Origin: Methylophaga sp. UBA2689
GTDB taxonomy: Bacteria; Pseudomonadota; Gammaproteobacteria; Nitrosococcales; Methylophagaceae
Direction: 5' to 3'
Assembly (NCBI GenBank): GCA_002354555.1
Contig: DELT01000008.1
Location: 48,433-89,966, forward strand
DNA: 41,534 nucleotides
The notes under the pieces are model-generated. The model worked only from the letters and a program-made list of their open reading frames with translations. It ran no database searches and was not told the DNA's origin. Each line of letters starts with the position of its first letter. Position 1 is the stretch's first letter. The translations under genes and the position numbers were made by a program. Positions 17,080 through 28,430 of this stretch are shown here, one piece after another.

Positions 17080-17385
17080 TTAACGTAGCTTTTTCTGTAA
17101 TGGCAACCATTGATGGCGATACACCACGCCCGGTGTGGCAAACACCAGAAACAAACTCAGGGTAGTGACAAAAAACTCCCACTGCTGAGGATAAATATTG
17201 CCTGCATACTGCTGCTCAAAAGCGATGGAGACCAGTAGAGCTACAAAATAATATACCACTACCTCAAACAGTCTCAACCAGGCATTTTTACCATTTTTTA
17301 ACGGGATAAACAGAAATAATCGTGAATTTACCCAAGGTAAATTTGCCAGCACAAACATAATCAAAAGCAGTAACCAAATCGACAT
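17080..17385 (-). CDS. DUF2818 family membrane protein at the end of the nuo operon
   Basis: This 101-residue protein has three or four hydrophobic segments. It begins MSIWLLLLIMFVLANLPWVNSRLF and contains WLRLFEVVVYYFVALLVS and the conserved QQWEFFVTT. The family is uncharacterised but is repeatedly found directly downstream of nuoN in beta- and some gammaproteobacteria, as here (8 bp after nuoN). That placement suggests an accessory or assembly role for complex I; this is inference from context only. Confidence 0.82.
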   Translation of the reverse strand: MSIWLLLLIMFVLANLPWVNSRLFLFIPLKNGKNAWLRLFEVVVYYFVALLVSIAFEQQYAGNIYPQQWEFFVTTLSLFLVFATPGVVYRHQWLPLQKKLR

Positions 17386-17393
17386 TTTTAAAC

Positions 17394-18827
17394 CTAACTA
17401 AATATTCTGGAGCAAAGCGCAAATAAACTTCCCGGAAACAAACCGAGTAACAGTACTGCTAATACGTTGCCACTCAGCAGGTACTGCATTGAGGTTGTGG
17501 CTGCGATATGGGGCTTGTCGGTGGCCGTGTCGAAAAACATCACCTTGACCACCCGCAAATAATAATACGCACCAATAACCGACATCACGACAGCAACAAT
17601 AGCAACGGCCAGTAAATTAACATCGACGACTGATTTAATCACGCCTAATTTCGCATAGAAACCGGCCAGTGGTGGAATACCCGCCATGGAAAACATCAGT
17701 AACAGCATCATCAACGCATGCCATGGATGGCGTTGACCCAAACCTTTAAAGTCTTCTATCTCTTCAGCTTCAAAGCCCTCACGACTCAACAGCAGAATCA
17801 TACCGAAACTGCCTAATGTCATCAGTGCGTAGACCAGGGTGTAAAACAATGCTGCAGCATATCCAGCCTGGGTTCCGGCTAAAACACCCAATAACAAAAA
17901 GCCAACATGAGAGATGGTGGAATAGGCCAGCATCCTCTTTAAGTTGCTCTGTGCAATTGCCAGTAAATTACCCAGGATGATCGATAATACCGCCAGCATG
18001 ATCAGCATATCGCGCCACACACTGAGCATATCGCCCATACCCTCCGTCAATATGCGTATCAACAACGCAAAGGCCGCTATTTTGGGTGCACTGGCCACAA
18101 ATAAAGTAATGGCTGTGGGCGCCCCCTGATAGACATCCGGTAACCACATATGAAACGGTACAGCACCAAATTTAAACCCGATACCAATCACCAGAAACAC
18201 AATGCCCAGACTCAGCACCGTTTGATTCAATTCTTCGGTGTCTAATGCGACAGCAATGGCCTGTATACCTAATTCACCAGTGACCCCGTAGATAATCGAC
18301 ATGCCGTATAACAACATGCCTGAAGCCAAGGCGCCCAGAATAAAATACTTCATCCCGGCTTCGGTAGCGGCAAAAGAATCACGTTGCATTGCTACCATGG
18401 CGTACAGACAAAGCGACATCAGCTCCAACCCTAAATACAGCGTCAAAAAGTGATGAGCCGAGACCATTACCAGCATGCCCAGGGTGGCAAACAAAGCCAG
18501 TACATAAAACTCACCTTGCAACAGTTTTCGGGCCTGCAAATAACTGTAGGAATAACTCAACACCAGCATATTTACCAGACAGATCGCCAGTTTAAGGATA
18601 TCGCTGAGCGGGTCTTTGATATAAGTTTCAGAAAAGGTCAGTCCACCCTCCCCCATCATCCAGAAAACTGTCAAAAAGGTTATTAACAGGCTCAGTTGGC
18701 TTAATGCATGCACCAGATTGATTTGACGATTACCGGTAAACGCCACCACCAATAGCACGATGCAGCACATAGCCAGCATCAGCATCTCTGGCAAAGCAAA
18801 CAGCATATTTGGAACCTCAAACGCCAT
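17394..18827 (-). CDS. nuoN: NADH-quinone oxidoreductase subunit N
   Basis: This 477-residue polytopic protein is one of the three antiporter-like proton channels of complex I. The proton-channel glutamate is in YLGLELMSLCLYAM, the loop-helix motif is in VPFHMWLPDVYQGAPT, and lysines sit in the SNLKRMLAYSTISH segment. The length is normal and no frame problem is seen. It starts 12 bp after the nuoM stop. Confidence 0.97.
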   Translation of the reverse strand: MAFEVPNMLFALPEMLMLAMCCIVLLVVAFTGNRQINLVHALSQLSLLITFLTVFWMMGEGGLTFSETYIKDPLSDILKLAICLVNMLVLSYSYSYLQARKLLQGEFYVLALFATLGMLVMVSAHHFLTLYLGLELMSLCLYAMVAMQRDSFAATEAGMKYFILGALASGMLLYGMSIIYGVTGELGIQAIAVALDTEELNQTVLSLGIVFLVIGIGFKFGAVPFHMWLPDVYQGAPTAITLFVASAPKIAAFALLIRILTEGMGDMLSVWRDMLIMLAVLSIILGNLLAIAQSNLKRMLAYSTISHVGFLLLGVLAGTQAGYAAALFYTLVYALMTLGSFGMILLLSREGFEAEEIEDFKGLGQRHPWHALMMLLLMFSMAGIPPLAGFYAKLGVIKSVVDVNLLAVAIVAVVMSVIGAYYYLRVVKVMFFDTATDKPHIAATTSMQYLLSGNVLAVLLLGLFPGSLFALCSRIFS

Positions 18828-18839
18828 CTGGTGTGTCCT

Positions 18840-20360
18840 TTAAAGCTTTGACTGAGTGATTTGCAGCAGCAGATTATCTACCGAAGCATGCATCACATTA
18901 AGTAACGGATCGGGCCAAATACCAATCACTAATACTATTACTGCCAGACTTGCCAACAGCAGCATTTCCCGTGAATTAATATCCTGTAATTTGGCAACTT
19001 CATCATTGGCAATCTCTCCAAAAAACACCCGTTTGACCATCCACAAGGTATAAGCCGCGCCAAGAATTAAGGTGGTAGCCGCTAAAAAGGCATACCAGAA
19101 GTTGGCCTGGAACGCCGCCAGGATCACCATAAACTCGCCGACAAATCCGGAGGTGCCGGGTAACCCAGCATTGGCCATCGCAAAGAATACGGCCAGTGCA
19201 GTAAATTTCGGCATGCTGTTGCCAACACCGCCATAAGCACTGATTTCACGGGTATGCATCCGGTCGTATAACACACCGACGCTGAGGAACATCGCTGCGG
19301 CAATAAAGCCATGCGAAATCATCTGCACCATTGCGCCTTCAATAGCTAACACTTCGCCATTACCGACACCAAGTGTAATCGCATCATTGGCGACGATGCG
19401 AAACACAATAAACAGTCCCAGGGTCACAAAGCCCATATGGGCAATACTTGAATAAGCAATCAGTTTTTTTAAATCGGATTGCGCCAACGCAACAAAGCCA
19501 ATGTAAACAATGGCGATCAATGATAAGCCAATCACCAGCCAGTCCAGCGTCATACTGGCATCCGGGGTAATTGGCAGAGCAAAACGTAGTAGACCATAAC
19601 CACCGATTTTCAGCGTGATCGCCGCAAGAATTACCGAGCCACCGGTAGGCGCTTCAACGTGAGCATCGGGTAACCAGGTATGTACCGGCCACATTGGAAT
19701 TTTTACTGCAAAGGCAATTAAAAATGCCAGGAAAATCCATATCTGTTGGGTCAGGGTCAAGCTGACATCATGAAAGTCCAGAATGGAGAAACTGCCCGCC
19801 TGAAATTGTAGATATAACAGTGCAATCAGCAAAAACACTGACCCGAAAAAGGTATAAAGGAAAAACTTAATGGTGGCATAAACCCGATTCGGTCCACCCC
19901 AGATGCCGATCACTAGAAACAGCGGAATCAGCATTGCTTCAAAAAACAGATAGAACAGAATGGCATCGAGTGCTGCGAACACGCCCAGCATCAAGCCTTC
20001 CATAATCAAAAAAGCAGCCATATATTGAGCTGCTCGATCCTGAATCACCTGCCAGCCGGCAATTACTACCAACACCGTGGAAATTGTGGTCAGGATCATC
20101 AACGGCATCGAAAAACCGTCAATGCCCAGGTAATACTCGATATTAAATGTGGCAATCCATGACAGACGTTCAACAAACTGCATTTGATGACTGGTGACAT
20201 CAAAGCCGATATACAGCAAAACCGACAGCAGCATGGTCGTTACACTGAGAACTAAAGCCAGTTGGCGGGCCAAAACATGATTCTGTTTACAGAGCAACAG
20301 TAAACCGCCGCCGATAATCGGCAGCAAAATCAATACACTGAGGAGCGGGAAGTCCATCAT
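18840..20360 (-). CDS. nuoM: NADH-quinone oxidoreductase subunit M
   Basis: This 506-residue antiporter-like membrane subunit of complex I has the channel glutamate in FFEAMLIPLFLVIGIWGG, the VHTWLPDAHVEAPT motif on the discontinuous helix, and SDLKKLIAYSSIAHMGF. It provides the second proton path of the membrane arm, between NuoL and NuoN. The frame starts with two consecutive ATG codons, and it follows nuoL by 15 bp. Confidence 0.97.
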   Translation of the reverse strand: MMDFPLLSVLILLPIIGGGLLLLCKQNHVLARQLALVLSVTTMLLSVLLYIGFDVTSHQMQFVERLSWIATFNIEYYLGIDGFSMPLMILTTISTVLVVIAGWQVIQDRAAQYMAAFLIMEGLMLGVFAALDAILFYLFFEAMLIPLFLVIGIWGGPNRVYATIKFFLYTFFGSVFLLIALLYLQFQAGSFSILDFHDVSLTLTQQIWIFLAFLIAFAVKIPMWPVHTWLPDAHVEAPTGGSVILAAITLKIGGYGLLRFALPITPDASMTLDWLVIGLSLIAIVYIGFVALAQSDLKKLIAYSSIAHMGFVTLGLFIVFRIVANDAITLGVGNGEVLAIEGAMVQMISHGFIAAAMFLSVGVLYDRMHTREISAYGGVGNSMPKFTALAVFFAMANAGLPGTSGFVGEFMVILAAFQANFWYAFLAATTLILGAAYTLWMVKRVFFGEIANDEVAKLQDINSREMLLLASLAVIVLVIGIWPDPLLNVMHASVDNLLLQITQSKL

Positions 20361-20375
20361 CTAATCAGCTTGCTC

Positions 20376-22313
20376 CTAAACCACAAACCAGGTGAGCAAC
20401 AGCCACACCCCAATAATCATTACAAAGGCGTAATGGTACAAATAACCGCTCTGCATTTTGCGCCCTACTCTCGAGATTAAGCCTACTGTTCGTGCTGTAC
20501 CGTTAACCACTAAACCATCAATTAACATTCGGTCACCAACGCGAGAGAACAGCCAACCCAGACCTCGTGAACCACCGGCAAAAACTCTGTCGTTAAATGC
20601 ATCAAAACCGTATTTGTTATCAAGAATTTGCCATAGCCACATCAGTCGATGCTGAATTTTGGCCGGCAGATCCGGACGTTTGAGATAGAGATACCAGGCG
20701 GTTACCAAACCAGCCATTGCCAGCCAGAACGGTGCAGTCATCAATCCATGGCTGATAAATCCGATTAACCCATGATAGTGGGCAGCCGCCAGCACATCAT
20801 GCTGAGGCATGACAGTTATCGCATCACTGAAAAAATTGTCATACACCAGACTACCGATCAAATAGCCTGCCAAGACCGATGGAATCGCTAACAGAATTAA
20901 CGGCCAGGTAACCACACCAGGGGATTCATGCGGCGGGTGACCATGTGCATCAAAACGTTCCTTGCCATGGAACACCAGAAACAAAAGCCGAAAGCTGTAC
21001 AGACTGGTGACAAATACCCCTATCATCACTGCCCATAAGGCAAAGCTACTGCCTGGGATAGTCGATTCATGCACCGCCATGATAATGGCATCCTTGGAGA
21101 AAAAGCCGGCAAGTCCAGGAAAACCAATTAATGCCAGCGTACCAATCAGACTGGTCCAATAGGTGATTGGCAGATATTTTTTCAGGCCGCCCATCTGCCG
21201 AATATCCTGCTGATGATGCAGAGCTAAAATCACTGAACCCGCAGCCAGAAATAGCAAAGCCTTAAAGAAAGCATGGGTGAATAAATGGAAAATCGCGGCA
21301 GAATAAGCCGACACACCCAGAGCTACAGTCATATAGCCAAGCTGTGACAAGGTCGAATAGGCAATTACCCGTTTAATATCGTTCTGAATTAAGCCTAAAA
21401 AGCCCATAAATAAAGCGGTAATCGCACCAATCACCAAGATAAATGACAATGCGGTTTCAGAATATTCATATAAAGGTGACATTCTTGCCACCATAAAGAT
21501 ACCTGCGGTGACCATTGTGGCCGCATGAATCAACGCGGATATCGGCGTTGGGCCCTCCATTGAATCCGGTAACCAGACATGCAGTGGCACCTGCGCGGAT
21601 TTACCCATTGCACCGATAAATAACAGAATGCCAATCACCGTCATTAACGACCAGACATGATTGCCAAACAAGGTAATCGTCTGACTGGCCATAACCGGTG
21701 CCTGATTAAATACTTCCAGATAATCCAGACTGCCGGAATACATTAATACGGCAGCAATGCCCAGCAGAAAGCCAAAGTCCCCTACACGATTGACCAGGAA
21801 TGCCTTGAGATTGGCATAAATAGCCGTGGGCTTTTTGTACCAGAAGCCAATCAACAGATAAGACACCACGCCAACCGCTTCCCAGCCAAAAAACAACTGC
21901 ATAAAGTTATTGGCCATAACCAGCATCAGCATCGAGAAGGTAAACAGCGATATGTAACTGAAAAAGCGGCTGTAGCCGTCATCGTCATGCATATAACCAA
22001 TGGTATAAATATGCACCATCAGCGATACAAAGGTCACAACCGCCATCATCACGGCGGTTAATGAATCCACCATAAAGCCAACTTCAATACTCAGGCTGCC
22101 AACCTGCAACCATTGATATACCTCCTGGTTATAGGTCGCGCCATCCATAACCACCAGCTTCAACACCCAAAGCGATAAAAAGAACGCAATACTGACACCG
22201 GCAATTGCCGCTCGATGTGACCAGTTACGGCCAATCCTACGACCAAAAAAGCCAGCAATGATACTGCCCAGTAAGGGAGCTAAAACGATGGTCAGTAACA
22301 GCGTTTGGGTCAT
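20376..22313 (-). CDS. nuoL: NADH-quinone oxidoreductase subunit L
   Basis: This 645-residue protein is the distal proton-channel subunit of the complex I membrane arm. Diagnostic segments are FFGWEAVGVVSYLLIGFWY with the channel glutamate, VPLHVWLPDSMEGPTPISALIHAATM, and NDIKRVIAYSTLSQLGYM. The extra C-terminal region includes the long lateral helix and a final membrane segment (VMIIGVWLLLTWFVV). It starts four bases after the nuoK stop. Confidence 0.97.
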   Translation of the reverse strand: MTQTLLLTIVLAPLLGSIIAGFFGRRIGRNWSHRAAIAGVSIAFFLSLWVLKLVVMDGATYNQEVYQWLQVGSLSIEVGFMVDSLTAVMMAVVTFVSLMVHIYTIGYMHDDDGYSRFFSYISLFTFSMLMLVMANNFMQLFFGWEAVGVVSYLLIGFWYKKPTAIYANLKAFLVNRVGDFGFLLGIAAVLMYSGSLDYLEVFNQAPVMASQTITLFGNHVWSLMTVIGILLFIGAMGKSAQVPLHVWLPDSMEGPTPISALIHAATMVTAGIFMVARMSPLYEYSETALSFILVIGAITALFMGFLGLIQNDIKRVIAYSTLSQLGYMTVALGVSAYSAAIFHLFTHAFFKALLFLAAGSVILALHHQQDIRQMGGLKKYLPITYWTSLIGTLALIGFPGLAGFFSKDAIIMAVHESTIPGSSFALWAVMIGVFVTSLYSFRLLFLVFHGKERFDAHGHPPHESPGVVTWPLILLAIPSVLAGYLIGSLVYDNFFSDAITVMPQHDVLAAAHYHGLIGFISHGLMTAPFWLAMAGLVTAWYLYLKRPDLPAKIQHRLMWLWQILDNKYGFDAFNDRVFAGGSRGLGWLFSRVGDRMLIDGLVVNGTARTVGLISRVGRKMQSGYLYHYAFVMIIGVWLLLTWFVV

Positions 22314-22317
22314 GCCA

Positions 22318-22623
22318 TTAACCCTTTAACCGGTTGAGATCATCAACATTGATGGTGCTGAGGTTACGGAATAACACCACCAGAATGGCCAAGCCAATCG
22401 CTGCTTCAGCCGCGGCGACGGTCAGAATAAAAAATACAAATACCTGACCAGCAGCATCCCCGGCGTAATAGGAAAAGGCAATGAAGTTGAGATTTACAGC
22501 CAGCAACATCAATTCAATACACATCAGCAGGATAATGATGTTTTTACGATTAAGAAAAATACCGGCAACAGACAGGCTGAATAAAATAGCGGCAACAATC
22601 AGAAAGTCAGATAAAGCAATCAT
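22318..22623 (-). CDS. nuoK: NADH-quinone oxidoreductase subunit K
   Basis: This 101-residue protein has three membrane helices. The two buried glutamates essential for proton pumping in this subunit are at Glu37 (LLMCIELML) and Glu73 ([13 protein letters not shown]), matching E. coli Glu36 and Glu72 with a one-residue offset. It overlaps the nuoJ stop by four bases (ATGA). Confidence 0.97.
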   Translation of the reverse strand: MIALSDFLIVAAILFSLSVAGIFLNRKNIIILLMCIELMLLAVNLNFIAFSYYAGDAAGQVFVFFILTVAAAEAAIGLAILVVLFRNLSTINVDDLNRLKG

Positions 22624-23228
22624 GGTTTTCCTTTCCCATCCTGGCGTTTTTCCGAGGCCATTTTGACCAGGCGTACGCGGTCTTTACTACGAACTTTAAC
22701 CTGCTCAGCTGGATCCTGAGTTTTACGTTTATTGGGTCTTAAGGTCAGCGTAATGGCTGCCACGATAGCCACTGTTAGAATCACCGAAGCGATTTCGAAC
22801 GGATAAACATAAACCGTATACAACAGTCGACCCAGTGTTTTGGTATTACTTTCATCAGAACCTTCAGGAACTGGCACCTGATCCAAACCAAAATTCGCTG
22901 CCCCCAAGACTGCAATTAATTCCAGCACGATCAACACGGCAACTAACAAGCCCAACGGCAGATAACGGGTAAAGCCTTCCTTAAGTGCGCTGGTATCTAT
23001 ATCCAGCATCATTACCACAAACAGGAACAGCACCAGCACCGCACCGACATATACCAATACCAGACTGATCGCCAGAAACTCGGCTTCCAGCATCAACCAG
23101 ATGGCTGCACTGGTAAAAAAGGCCAGCACCAGAAATAATGCTGCACGCACCGGATTTCTCACGGTAATCACCATGGTGGCCGCAAACAGTAATATGCCAG
23201 CAAAAAAATAAAACAGTAGTTTTTCCAT
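22620..23228 (-). CDS. nuoJ: NADH-quinone oxidoreductase subunit J
   Basis: This 202-residue membrane subunit of complex I has five predicted helices. It includes [29 protein letters not shown] and the [18 protein letters not shown] helix that carries the flexible pi-bulge in this family. A hydrophilic C-terminal tail of about 35 residues, rich in Lys and Arg, follows the last helix. It starts 11 bp after the nuoI stop and its end overlaps nuoK. Confidence 0.96.
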   Translation of the reverse strand: MEKLLFYFFAGILLFAATMVITVRNPVRAALFLVLAFFTSAAIWLMLEAEFLAISLVLVYVGAVLVLFLFVVMMLDIDTSALKEGFTRYLPLGLLVAVLIVLELIAVLGAANFGLDQVPVPEGSDESNTKTLGRLLYTVYVYPFEIASVILTVAIVAAITLTLRPNKRKTQDPAEQVKVRSKDRVRLVKMASEKRQDGKGKP

Positions 23229-23239
23229 AAATATCCGGC

Positions 23240-23731
23240 CTATCGATAAGGCGCATCGGCCTCCCGGTCAGCAGCGATTTCTCCCTCGTATTTATCGCCA
23301 ATCGCCAGTAACTGCTGTTTGTCCATAATATTTTCACCACGATTTTCAAAGTGATAGGCAAATACCCGGGTTTCCACTATTGAATCAACGGGACAGGATT
23401 CTTCACAAAAACCGCAGTAAATACATTTGAATAAATCAATGTCATAGCGCGTAGTTCGGCGGGTGCCGTCTTCACGGGGTTCGGTATCGATGGTAATTGC
23501 CAATGCCGGGCAAACCGCTTCACACAACTTGCAGCCGATGCAGCGCTCTTCACCATTGGGATAACGGCGCAATGCATGCAAACCGCGGAAACGTGGTGAT
23601 TGCGGCGTTTGCTCTTCGGGATATTGCACCGTGACCTTGCGGGAAAACAAATGTCGCCCGGTCAGACGTAATCCCTGCACTAGCTCCCACAGCAGAAAAC
23701 TCTTAAAAAAGTGACGAATTGACTCATTCAT
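23240..23731 (-). CDS. nuoI: NADH-quinone oxidoreductase subunit I (two 4Fe-4S clusters)
   Basis: This 163-residue ferredoxin-like subunit links the electron chain of the peripheral arm toward the N2 cluster. Two four-cysteine motifs are clear: Cys64, 67, 70 and 74 in [12 protein letters not shown], and Cys103, 106, 109 and 113 in [12 protein letters not shown]. The N-terminal amphipathic helix anchors it to the membrane arm. It overlaps the nuoH stop by four bases. Confidence 0.97.
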   Translation of the reverse strand: MNESIRHFFKSFLLWELVQGLRLTGRHLFSRKVTVQYPEEQTPQSPRFRGLHALRRYPNGEERCIGCKLCEAVCPALAITIDTEPREDGTRRTTRYDIDLFKCIYCGFCEESCPVDSIVETRVFAYHFENRGENIMDKQQLLAIGDKYEGEIAADREADAPYR

Positions 23732-24780
23732 GGACTTGTCACCTCGACGATGTTGTTAAACCAGGGCCCGATATCGAACACCTGCATGGTCGAAATAATC
23801 ACCAGCCAAACTAATGTGACTGGAATAAACACTTTCCAGCCGAGGCGCATCACCTGATCATAACGATAACGAGGAAAGGTGGCGCGAATCCATAAATAGA
23901 TAAACAGAAACATACTGGTTTTCAGTAATAGCCAGACCAGTCCCGGTACCCAGGCAAACATCGACTCTAAAACTGGAATACCTTCAAAAGGTGATAACCA
24001 TCCCCCCATAAACAAGGTGGCGGCCAGGATCGAAATCAAAATCATATCGGCGTATTCAGCGAGGAAAAATATCGCAAATGCCATACCGGAATATTCGACA
24101 TGGAAGCCGGCAACAATTTCGGATTCACCTTCGGCAATATCAAACGGTGCACGATTGGTCTCTGCCACACCGGAGACAAAATACACCACAAACAATGGTA
24201 ACAACGGTAACCAGTACCAGTAAAAGATACCGCCTTGCTGCGCCATCACAATCTCACTCAGGTTCAAGCTGCCGGCAGCGATCAATACGCCTACCAGAGC
24301 AAAACCCATAGCGATTTCATACGACACCACTTGTGCGGCACTGCGCATCGCGCCTAAAAAAGCATAACGTGAATTGGAGGCCCAACCGGCAATCACAATG
24401 CCGTAAACGCCCATTGAGGTGATAGCCAGTACATATAACAAACCGGCATTAATATCTGCCAACACCATGCCAGCATCAAACGGGATAACGGCCCAGGCCG
24501 CCAAAGCGGGACCAATTGCCAATACCGGCGCCAAAACAAACAAATAAAGATTGGATCGGGTTGGCAAGATGATTTCTTTGAGTAATAACTTCAGACCATC
24601 AGCAATCGGTTGCAGTAAGCCGCGCGGCCCAACACGATTGGGACCAATACGCATCTGGATATAGCCAATTACTTTACGCTCGGCCAATGTCAGATAGGCT
24701 ACCGCCAGCATCAAAATTGCCACAATCAGCAAAATTTTGCCTATATTGGGTAGCAAATGCTGGGTAAGCAGATCAAGCAT
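23728..24780 (-). CDS. nuoH: NADH-quinone oxidoreductase subunit H
   Basis: This 350-residue membrane subunit, with about eight helices, forms much of the quinone chamber at the joint of complex I. Diagnostic stretches are [21 protein letters not shown] near residues 34-54, [24 protein letters not shown] in the middle, and [21 protein letters not shown] toward the end. The glutamate-rich loop for proton and quinone coupling is intact. It overlaps the nuoG stop by eight bases. Confidence 0.97.
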   Translation of the reverse strand: MLDLLTQHLLPNIGKILLIVAILMLAVAYLTLAERKVIGYIQMRIGPNRVGPRGLLQPIADGLKLLLKEIILPTRSNLYLFVLAPVLAIGPALAAWAVIPFDAGMVLADINAGLLYVLAITSMGVYGIVIAGWASNSRYAFLGAMRSAAQVVSYEIAMGFALVGVLIAAGSLNLSEIVMAQQGGIFYWYWLPLLPLFVVYFVSGVAETNRAPFDIAEGESEIVAGFHVEYSGMAFAIFFLAEYADMILISILAATLFMGGWLSPFEGIPVLESMFAWVPGLVWLLLKTSMFLFIYLWIRATFPRYRYDQVMRLGWKVFIPVTLVWLVIISTMQVFDIGPWFNNIVEVTSP

Positions 24781-27136
24781 CAGCTGTCTCCAGCATGGCT
24801 GATAATTCTACTTCGCCAAAGGCTGAGGTTAATTCGCCACTTAATGGTGAGGCTGCAGCAAGATAAACCATCCCCTCAGCAACCTGTTCATCTATCAAAA
24901 CTGTGGTCGATACAGAGATTTCGCCTTGCTGAATCTGCACCTGATCCCCCTGGTGTAAACCCAACTGCTCAGCCTGTATCGGATGAATCCGCAAGGTATC
25001 CAGAAACTGATTTTCCGGTGTTAATTGCAAGGCTTTACTATGTCTGACCAGGCTGTCTGTTCGATATATCGGTACCTCTGAAATCAGCTGCAAACCGTCA
25101 GACTGAGAAATTTCAGCTGGAATATACAAACTGTTCTTAACCGGAGTATGCCGATTCAATTGATCCTGCAACTCCTGGCGTACCCCTTCTGACGAAACAT
25201 AATCAAACCCGTTGAATTTCGAAATATTGCCCAGTACCCGGAGAATTTTCCAGCCCGGCCGACTTTCTCCGGGTGGTGCAACTGCGCCTGTAAAAGACTG
25301 CCATTGATGATCCAGGCCGACAAAAGTACCGGACGTTTCCGCAAATGCCGCCAAAGGCAGCAACACATCGGCATACTCATGCAGACTGTTACAATTAAAA
25401 CTGTTTATTGCGACCACAAAACCGGCTCGTTGCAAGGCAAGTTGAGCAGCAGAAGGATTGGAACAATCAAATTCCGGTTCAATATCCATTAACACATATG
25501 CACGTAACTGCTCTTCCCAGACGGCTTTAGCATCCAGACCTGGTTTTACGTCTTTAGCCATTTCGTTATGCGGTAAGGCGCCGGCCAAATGCAGAGCCTG
25601 ACTATTAGCTTCCGGGAGAATTAACAGCCGTGCGCCGGTCAGTTTACCGATAAGCGCCGCCATTGAACGAATGACTGCTGCCTGAGGGTGCTGATTGGCT
25701 AATGCACCAACAACAATTAATGGGTGATTGCCATTAGCCAGCTGCATCGCAATATTCTGCTCGGTTGCTGAGGCCGCTTTTTCAGGAATCAGATGTTGCC
25801 AGGCTGCAGCAGCCTCCTTATCCAAATGTAATAACGCTTTGGTAATGCCGCTGAGCAAGGCGAATAATTGTGCCGTATTCACCACCACCTGACGGTCTGT
25901 CGGCATCAGCAAATCGGTTTTGAAAAAATTAATATCACTGACCAGCCCGCCGGCATAAGCCGACTGACGAATCCGATGGGCTAACAGGGGGGCTTCACTG
26001 CGAACATTACACCCCAATAATACAATCGCATCACAGTCTTCAACTTCTGCCAGGCAGATTGGACTGAATTGCTCATGCCCTGCGTCACTGAAATCCTGCT
26101 GCCGCAAGCGATGATCAATATTCTGACTACCAAAATTGCGCAGCCATTTCTGGAACAGATAGGCTTCTTCCAATGTGGCTGTGGGGGATATCAAACCGGC
26201 AATCTGATCGGCACCATTTTTGGTTTTAACGTGTTTGAGTCCTTCTACTGCAAACTCAAGTGCCGTCTGCCAATCGGTAGTCTGCCATTCACCATTTTGT
26301 TTAATCATGGGATGCAGCAAACGATCAGGATGTTTCAAACCTAGATAACTGAAACGGTCCCGGTCTGAAATCCAGCTTTGATTGACTGACTCATTATCTC
26401 TGGCAACCACGCGCATAACATCATTCTGTCGGGTATGAATCTCGACACTGGACCCCACGGCATCATGCATCGCAATTGATGGGTGGGATGTCATCTCCCA
26501 GGCCCGGGCTTTATAACGGAAAGGTTTCGAGGTCAGTGCACCTACCGGACAGATATCAATGATATTGCCTGATAACTCAGACGCCAGACTGTGTTCAACA
26601 TAGGTGCCGATTTCCATATGTTCACCACGTCCTGTCGCACCCAACTCCTTGATTCCGGCAATTTCCTGACCAAAGCGCACACAGCGGGTGCAGTGAATGC
26701 AGCGGGTCATATCAGTTTGCACCAGCGGACCGATATCTTTGTCTTTGACAACCCGTTTTTTCTCACTGAAACGGCTTATGCCGCTGCCATAGCCCAGCGA
26801 TAAATCCTGTAATTCACACTCACCGCCCTGATCACAAATCGGGCAATCCAAAGGGTGATTGATGAGCAGAAATTCCATAACACCGCGTTGTGCTGCCAGC
26901 GCTGTTTCTGACTGAGTAAATACTTTCATTCCCTCTGCAACTGGCGTGGCACAAGCTGGTAAGGCTTTACGAGCCTTATCGACTTCAACCAGACACATAC
27001 GGCAGTTGGCCACTATCGACAGGTTTTTGTGATAACAAAAACGCGGAATATCAATACCCGCCTCATCAGCAGCCTGAATAATCATTTTGGCTGAATCCAC
27101 TTTAAGTGGAATGCCATCAATTTCGATATTAACCAT
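24773..27136 (-). CDS. nuoG: NADH-quinone oxidoreductase subunit G (iron-sulfur, molybdopterin-like fold)
   Basis: This 787-residue largest peripheral subunit has an N-terminal 2Fe-2S domain with Cys34, 45, 48 and 62. The His94-Cys98-Cys101-Cys107 set follows, then the 4Fe-4S set starting at Cys146, 149 and 152 and completed in DICPVGAL. The remainder is a molybdopterin-oxidoreductase-like domain that carries no cofactor in complex I. Electrons pass from NuoF/E through it to NuoI and NuoB. It overlaps nuoF and nuoH by eight bases each. Its later half is less conserved than the cysteine domains, as usual. Confidence 0.96.
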   Translation of the reverse strand: MVNIEIDGIPLKVDSAKMIIQAADEAGIDIPRFCYHKNLSIVANCRMCLVEVDKARKALPACATPVAEGMKVFTQSETALAAQRGVMEFLLINHPLDCPICDQGGECELQDLSLGYGSGISRFSEKKRVVKDKDIGPLVQTDMTRCIHCTRCVRFGQEIAGIKELGATGRGEHMEIGTYVEHSLASELSGNIIDICPVGALTSKPFRYKARAWEMTSHPSIAMHDAVGSSVEIHTRQNDVMRVVARDNESVNQSWISDRDRFSYLGLKHPDRLLHPMIKQNGEWQTTDWQTALEFAVEGLKHVKTKNGADQIAGLISPTATLEEAYLFQKWLRNFGSQNIDHRLRQQDFSDAGHEQFSPICLAEVEDCDAIVLLGCNVRSEAPLLAHRIRQSAYAGGLVSDINFFKTDLLMPTDRQVVVNTAQLFALLSGITKALLHLDKEAAAAWQHLIPEKAASATEQNIAMQLANGNHPLIVVGALANQHPQAAVIRSMAALIGKLTGARLLILPEANSQALHLAGALPHNEMAKDVKPGLDAKAVWEEQLRAYVLMDIEPEFDCSNPSAAQLALQRAGFVVAINSFNCNSLHEYADVLLPLAAFAETSGTFVGLDHQWQSFTGAVAPPGESRPGWKILRVLGNISKFNGFDYVSSEGVRQELQDQLNRHTPVKNSLYIPAEISQSDGLQLISEVPIYRTDSLVRHSKALQLTPENQFLDTLRIHPIQAEQLGLHQGDQVQIQQGEISVSTTVLIDEQVAEGMVYLAAASPLSGELTSAFGEVELSAMLETADA

Positions 27137-28430
27137 AGTTCAACTTCAATTCTGGTTCATCAACCAGGCAGCGTTGGTGATCGATGTGGTACTGAAATTC
27201 ATCGCGGAAATGTTTAATGAAGCTGATAACCGGCGCGGCTGCGGCATCGCCCAGAGCACAGATCGTATTACCGTTAATGTTATTCGCAACATCCACCAGA
27301 CGATCCAGATCTTCCTGACGGCCTTCGCCGTTTTCAATGCGTTTAATAACGCGATACAACCAGCCGGTGCCTTCACGGCAAGGGGTGCACTGACCGCAGG
27401 ACTCCTCGTAATAAAAATAGGCGATGCGCTCCAGCGCTTTGACCATGCAGGTGGTTTCGTCCATCACAATCACTGAACCTGCCCCCAGCATCGAACCTGC
27501 TTTGCCGATACCGTCATAACTCATTGCGGTTTGCATCATGACATCTGCCGGTACTACTGGTGTCGAACTGCCTCCGGGGATAACGGCTTTAAGTTTATTG
27601 CCATTGCGAACTCCACCAGCGAGTTCCAGTAATTCGGCAAAAGGCATCCCCAACGGCACTTCGTAATTTCCCGGTTTATTCACATGGCCGGTCATGCAGA
27701 AGATTTTCTGACCGCCATTATTTGGTGTTCCCAGCTCATGAAACCAGTCCGCACCATGTTGCAGTATGACTGGCACCGAGGCTAAGGTTTCAGTATTGTT
27801 TATCGTGGTCGGTCGGCCGTATAAGCCATAGCCTGCCGGGAAGGGTGGTTTGTAACGCGGCTGGCCTTTTTTGCCTTCCAGGGATTCGAGTAAGGCCGTT
27901 TCTTCACCGCAGATATATGCACCGGCCCCAGGATGGGTGTGTAGTTCAAAATTAAATCCACTACCAAGAATATCCTTGCCTAAATAACCCGCTTCACGTG
28001 CTTCAATTAATGCTTGCTCAAACCGTTCAATTGGCTCAAAAAATTCACCACGAATATAGTTGTAGCCACGTTGGGCACCAATGGTATAACCAGCGATAAT
28101 CATGCCTTCAATCAACTGGTGCGGGTTGTAACGCATAATGTCACGATCTTTACAGGTGCCAGGTTCACCTTCATCCGAGTTGCAGACAATATATTTATCA
28201 CCCGGCATACGCCTTGGCATAAAGCTCCATTTCAGGCCGGTCGGAAAGCCGGCACCGCCGCGTCCACGTAATGCCGAATTTTTGATGGTCTCAATAATGC
28301 TTTCCTGACGGGTCTTTTCACGGAGAATTTTCTCCAGTACTTCGTAACCGCCAACGCTGCGATAAGCTTCCATTGACCAGGGTTGGTCAAGGTGCATGGT
28401 GCGAAAACAAACCTGGTTTTGTTGCATCAT
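27129..28430 (-). CDS. nuoF: NADH-quinone oxidoreductase subunit F (NADH- and FMN-binding)
   Basis: This 433-residue subunit is where NADH is oxidised by [13 protein letters not shown] at 56-65 is the NADH-binding glycine-rich segment, and [19 protein letters not shown] is the FMN region. The N3 4Fe-4S cluster is bound by Cys345, 348, 351 and Cys391 (CGQCTPC and TICALGD). The start is the first of two consecutive ATG codons and overlaps the nuoE stop by four bases. Confidence 0.97.
   Translation of the reverse strand: MMQQNQVCFRTMHLDQPWSMEAYRSVGGYEVLEKILREKTRQESIIETIKNSALRGRGGAGFPTGLKWSFMPRRMPGDKYIVCNSDEGEPGTCKDRDIMRYNPHQLIEGMIIAGYTIGAQRGYNYIRGEFFEPIERFEQALIEAREAGYLGKDILGSGFNFELHTHPGAGAYICGEETALLESLEGKKGQPRYKPPFPAGYGLYGRPTTINNTETLASVPVILQHGADWFHELGTPNNGGQKIFCMTGHVNKPGNYEVPLGMPFAELLELAGGVRNGNKLKAVIPGGSSTPVVPADVMMQTAMSYDGIGKAGSMLGAGSVIVMDETTCMVKALERIAYFYYEESCGQCTPCREGTGWLYRVIKRIENGEGRQEDLDRLVDVANNINGNTICALGDAAAAPVISFIKHFRDEFQYHIDHQRCLVDEPELKLNYG

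Noticed and set aside
26069-28271. Plus-strand frames of 85-130 codons opposite nuoG and nuoF
   Set aside because: Antisense shadows of conserved complex I genes, with no ribosome-binding sites or known domains.
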